A DNA stretch of 64,000 nt from Cellvibrio japonicus Ueda107 (lineage in GTDB: Bacteria > Pseudomonadota > Gammaproteobacteria > Pseudomonadales > Cellvibrionaceae), in assembly GCF_000019225.1 (NCBI RefSeq), contig NC_010995.1, positions 3,232,501 through 3,296,500 on the forward strand. The letters are read 5' to 3'. A program made the position numbers and the translations under genes. Below, piece after piece: positions 61,034 to 64,000 of this stretch (the first letter of the stretch is position 1; every line of letters starts with the position of its first letter). Below the pieces are notes generated by a model. The model was not told the DNA's origin, ran no database searches, and was given only the letters and a program-made list of their open reading frames with translations.

Positions 61034-61927
61034 ATGCACCTAGTGATTGTCAGCGGTCTATCCGGATCGGGAAAAACGACAGCGCTCCATGTCCTTGAGG
61101 ATGTGGGGTTCAACTGCATCGATAACCTGCCTGTTAGCCTGCTACCCGCACTGGTTGCACAGATTGAAATCCACAAGGATCAGGCGCAAAAGTTTGCCAT
61201 AGGCATTGATGTGCGTAATGCCTGGCAGGATTTGAGTCTCTTTCCCAAGATGGTATCCACCTTGAAAGAGGCCCATCTGCCCTTTCACACAATCTACCTG
61301 GACTCCCATCCTTCCGTTCTCATCCAGCGCTTTAGTGAAACCCGTCGTAAACACCCGTTAAGCGACAAGAGCACCAGCCTTGAAGAAGCTATAGCGCTGG
61401 AGCAAAACCTGCTCGAACCCATCCGCGATGCGGCCGACCAAACAATTGATACCAGCCACCTCAACCTGCATGAATTGCGCGATCTGGTTAAGGATCGGGT
61501 GGTGGGGCGAACCGAAGCCACCATGGCAATCCTGTTTGAATCCTTTGGGTTTAAACACGGCACCCCGGTTAATGCCGACCTGGTCTTCGATGCCCGCTGC
61601 CTGCCCAATCCCCATTGGAAGCCACACCTCCGCCCCCAGACCGGGTTGGATGCTGACGTTGTTGAGTTTCTCGAAGAGCAGGTCACAGTCCAGGAGATGT
61701 ATGCTGATATAGAGCACTATTTAACGCGCTGGCTACCCCGCTACCAGGCTAATAATCGCAGCTATATCACAATTGCCATCGGCTGCACCGGAGGCCAACA
61801 TCGCTCCGTATACTTGAGTGAACGTTTAAAAAAACACTTTGACCAGTACTACCAGGATGTCCAGGTGCGCCACCGCGATATTCATAAACACCAGAAGCAC
61901 CATAACCATGCTCCAGCAAACTCTTGA
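61034..61927 (+). CDS. rapZ: RNase adapter protein RapZ
   Basis: A 297-residue P-loop protein. Walker A is GLSGSGKT at 8-15, and the C-terminal half has the conserved IAIGCTGGQHRSVYLSE near 247-263. In E. coli RapZ guides RNase E to the small RNA GlmZ and so sets glucosamine-6-phosphate synthase levels. Its last 20 bases overlap npr. The histidine-rich C-terminal tail (HRDIHKHQKHHNH) is longer than usual. Confidence 0.95.
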   Translation: MHLVIVSGLSGSGKTTALHVLEDVGFNCIDNLPVSLLPALVAQIEIHKDQAQKFAIGIDVRNAWQDLSLFPKMVSTLKEAHLPFHTIYLDSHPSVLIQRFSETRRKHPLSDKSTSLEEAIALEQNLLEPIRDAADQTIDTSHLNLHELRDLVKDRVVGRTEATMAILFESFGFKHGTPVNADLVFDARCLPNPHWKPHLRPQTGLDADVVEFLEEQVTVQEMYADIEHYLTRWLPRYQANNRSYITIAIGCTGGQHRSVYLSERLKKHFDQYYQDVQVRHRDIHKHQKHHNHAPANS

Positions 61928-62180
61928 GATCATTAACAAACGCGGCCTCCACGCCCGTGCCGCCGCCAAACTTGCCAGCCTCGCCAGCAAGTTCAAGGCA
62001 CAGGTGCAGGTACGTGTTGGTGAAGGCAATTGGGTCGATGCTAAAAGCGTTATGTCTCTGATGCTGCTTGCAGCCGGTCAGGGCACACAGCTGCAAGTCA
62101 GTGCCGATGGCGCTGATGCACAACACGCGCTCGATGAAATCAGTACGCTTGTGACCGACTATTTTGGCGAAGGGGAATAA
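61908..62180 (+). CDS. npr: Phosphocarrier protein NPr (HPr family)
   Basis: A 90-residue HPr-type phosphocarrier of the nitrogen PTS. The phosphorylated histidine is H15 in NKRGLHARAA; the serine in AKSVMSLMLLAAG is at 47. The ATG at 61908 lies inside the end of rapZ, so translation is probably coupled. It completes the rpoN-hpf-ptsN-rapZ-npr cluster. Confidence 0.95.
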   Translation: MLQQTLEIINKRGLHARAAAKLASLASKFKAQVQVRVGEGNWVDAKSVMSLMLLAAGQGTQLQVSADGADAQHALDEISTLVTDYFGEGE

Positions 62181-62246
62181 CACGGGTTGTTATTAACGGC
62201 GCTTTTGCCTACTCTGTGCGCCCACTTTTTCACAGCCAGCACTGCT

Positions 62247-62765
62247 ATGGTTTACGACTACGACGACGTCAATCCCGATGATTACATCCGCAGCAAATCG
62301 CAGGTCAAGCGCGATATGCATGCATTGCAAGCCCTGGGCGAAAGCCTGATCCATATGAATGAAAAGCAACTGGCGCAGATTCCCCTCAGTGAACAAATGC
62401 TGGATGCCATCTACATTGCGCGCAAAATGCCCCCTAAAGAGGCCCGCCGCCGTCAAATCCAGTACATAGGCAGATTGATGCGCGAAGGTAATCACGAAGA
62501 AATCCAGGCAGCGGTTGAAAAAATCCAGAACCGCAATGACCAGTACATCCACCGCCAACATCAAATAGAGCGCTACCGCGACCTGTTGATTGAAGGCGAC
62601 AAACAGGTCTTCCAGACCCTGGTAACCTCCTGCCCCGGTATTGATGTGCAGCACCTGCGCCAATTAATTCGCGCCGCCCAGAAAGAGCGCGAGGAAAACA
62701 AACCGGCAGCCAGCGCACGCAAGTTATTTGGGTTTATCCGCGAGCAATTGGAAGCCCAGGACTAG
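62247..62765 (+). CDS. yjgA: Ribosome-associated protein YjgA/DarP (DUF615)
   Basis: A 172-residue helical protein involved in late 50S assembly in E. coli. It shows the family pattern SKSQVKRDMHALQALGE near 17-33, ARRRQIQYIGRLMRE near 75 and a long helical C-terminus. The ATG at 62247 is preferred over an upstream TTG at 62187, though its ribosome site is weak. The 3' end overlaps the convergent yhdP-like gene by 32 bases. Confidence 0.92.
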   Translation: MVYDYDDVNPDDYIRSKSQVKRDMHALQALGESLIHMNEKQLAQIPLSEQMLDAIYIARKMPPKEARRRQIQYIGRLMREGNHEEIQAAVEKIQNRNDQYIHRQHQIERYRDLLIEGDKQVFQTLVTSCPGIDVQHLRQLIRAAQKEREENKPAASARKLFGFIREQLEAQD

Positions 62766-64000
62766 GTGCCTGGCCTTCCCCGCTATCGCGCAATAAATCG
62801 GCGCCTCCCCCTGCTGTCGCTCCAGGCGCTATATCTTCCGGCCTCATCAGCAAGCTATTGGGCGCTTTCTTTTTCACGCTGTCACGCAAACTCTCTTCAC
62901 TCTCAAACAGGCGATCAAAGCGCATTTTGGGATTATCCCAACTGCCTCGGATGCTGTAGCTGATGCTGGTGACCTGATCAACCTGCCGCTTAAATAATTT
63001 GCTCACCACATAGATGCCCGCGGCAGCGGGCAGCCCTGTTACCAGTGCGGTAAAGAATGTCAGGTTGCCTGCCACAGGCAAGGTGGCGACCAAACGGGTG
63101 CGGATACGCTCGCGCTTGAGGTCGATAGTCCCCGCCATTTGCAGGCGGCTTGATGGTCCACGCACCTCTAATGGATCAACAAAAGTCAGGGTACCCCGGC
63201 TAAAACTGACCTTGCCATTGATTTCATCGTACGCCAGGCCACTTTGGTAGAGATCGGAAAAGTCCATGCGCATACGCCGCGCCAGGGAGTCGAAATTCAA
63301 TACCGACAGTAACCGCAAAATACCATCGCCACCCGCCGACACATTGCGCTTGAAGCGCCCCTTCTCCATACGCAGGCTCATATCACCCTGGATATCCACC
63401 AATTTGAAATCCTGGGGGGAGCCCGGCCAATAGATATCCAGGTTGAAATAGGCTGATTGGCTTTCCAGCGGGTCGGGTTTGGACCAGTGGCGCATCACCT
63501 GGGCAATATCTCCAGCGCGCAAGGCACCGATAAATCGGGTCTGGGGACCTTGATCACCAATGACCCACAGCATCCTGGCGCCCTCAGCAGGCTCTTTAGC
63601 ACCTTCGATACTCAAGCCACGAATACTGCCCCGGATTTTGTCAATCACGACGCCCCGGCTGTTGGGGCGCAGTTCGAGCGACCAACTGCCGTAGTCATCC
63701 CCGGCTACCGCTAATTGCTTAACCTCAATATTCGCCAGTGGTAAATCGCGCGGGTCCAGCAATTTGCGCTCAGGCAGTTCGGCAGCTGCCACGCTATTAC
63801 CGCTCTCCGCTGCAGGTTCTGCAGGCAACCCCAGATCCTCCCGGGTAAAACGCAAATAATCCAGCTTGATGTCCAGTGGGCGGTGCGCATCCTGGGGAAC
63901 CTGGATAGCACCGGCGACCACCGGGTTTTCTACCTGTAACTGCCAACCGCGCCAATCGCGGCGGGCTTCAACCTGCAGATCACGCAAATTGAGGCTGCCC
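62734..64000 (-). CDS. yhdP: YhdP/AsmA-like transport protein, C-terminal part (cut by window edge)
   Basis: At least 417 C-terminal residues of a large AsmA-like protein; the frame stays open to the right edge and the start lies outside. The visible part has repeated amphipathic beta strands and the conserved C-terminal block: DFSDLYQSGLAYDEINGKVSF, RGPSSRLQMAGTIDLKRE, and LPAAAGIYVVSKLFKRQVDQ. Full YhdP proteins are about 1260 residues, with an N-terminal membrane anchor and a long periplasmic groove for phospholipid transport to the outer membrane. The C-terminal tail is glycine- and proline-rich. Confidence 0.88.
   Translation of the reverse strand, partial: GSLNLRDLQVEARRDWRGWQLQVENPVVAGAIQVPQDAHRPLDIKLDYLRFTREDLGLPAEPAAESGNSVAAAELPERKLLDPRDLPLANIEVKQLAVAGDDYGSWSLELRPNSRGVVIDKIRGSIRGLSIEGAKEPAEGARMLWVIGDQGPQTRFIGALRAGDIAQVMRHWSKPDPLESQSAYFNLDIYWPGSPQDFKLVDIQGDMSLRMEKGRFKRNVSAGGDGILRLLSVLNFDSLARRMRMDFSDLYQSGLAYDEINGKVSFSRGTLTFVDPLEVRGPSSRLQMAGTIDLKRERIRTRLVATLPVAGNLTFFTALVTGLPAAAGIYVVSKLFKRQVDQVTSISYSIRGSWDNPKMRFDRLFESEESLRDSVKKKAPNSLLMRPEDIAPGATAGGGADLLRDSGEGQAPSPGLPIARG

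Overview
The window is chromosomal DNA of a saprophytic gammaproteobacterium of the Cellvibrio type. Two proteins fix this closely: the GH26 mannanase at 23173-24444 places its catalytic glutamates at residues 212 and 320, and the GH51 arabinofuranosidase at 21436-22989 places its glutamates at 194 and 321. These are the numberings I recall for Man26A and Abf51A of Cellvibrio japonicus (formerly Pseudomonas cellulosa). The rest fits a plant-polysaccharide degrader with Pseudomonas-like core synteny. No rRNA, tRNA, CRISPR array, prophage or insertion sequence was recognised.

Left part (1-32 kb), accessory and metabolic. It opens with an S1-domain protein, an oxidoreductase, two DUF proteins and a sugar O-acetyltransferase. 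A sodium-pumping oxaloacetate decarboxylase operon (oadGAB, 3919-7286) follows. Next is a beta-1,3-glucan (laminarin-type) degradation cluster (7358-16541): a CBM6/beta-gamma-crystallin/GH16 enzyme, a GH5 enzyme with a CBM6-like tail, a membrane-anchored AraC-type regulator, and a 1296-residue enzyme carrying both GH16 and GH128 catalytic domains. Then come a DUF350/DUF1190/glutathionylspermidine-synthase-like operon, a choice-of-anchor A surface protein with an atypical PEP-CTERM-like tail, cysK, abf51A and man26A. A uronate and aldose oxidation region (25.4-32.1 kb) holds uxaC, an AEC transporter, an SMP-30 lactonase, an SGLT-like sodium/sugar symporter, an SDR sugar dehydrogenase and a FadR-type repressor.

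Middle part (32-43.9 kb), phosphate and respiration. phoU-pstB-pstA-pstC-pstS lie on the minus strand, with Pho boxes in front of pstS and pstC. PstA and PstC are unusually long. Next are sspB, a single-gene cytochrome b/c1 fusion, the Rieske protein, rpsI and rplM.

Right part (43.9-64 kb), envelope and core functions. It holds zapE, ygjV, a hydrolase, zapG, degS, the ABC-F gene ybiT, hisD, hisG, murA, ibaG and mlaC on the left of a divergent promoter region. On the right lies the long plus-strand run kdsD-kdsC-lptC-lptA-lptB-rpoN-hpf-ptsN-rapZ-npr-yjgA, ending against the C-terminus of a yhdP-like gene cut by the window edge. Compared with the Pseudomonas arrangement as I remember it, hisC, mlaFED/mlaB and sspA are missing from their usual places.
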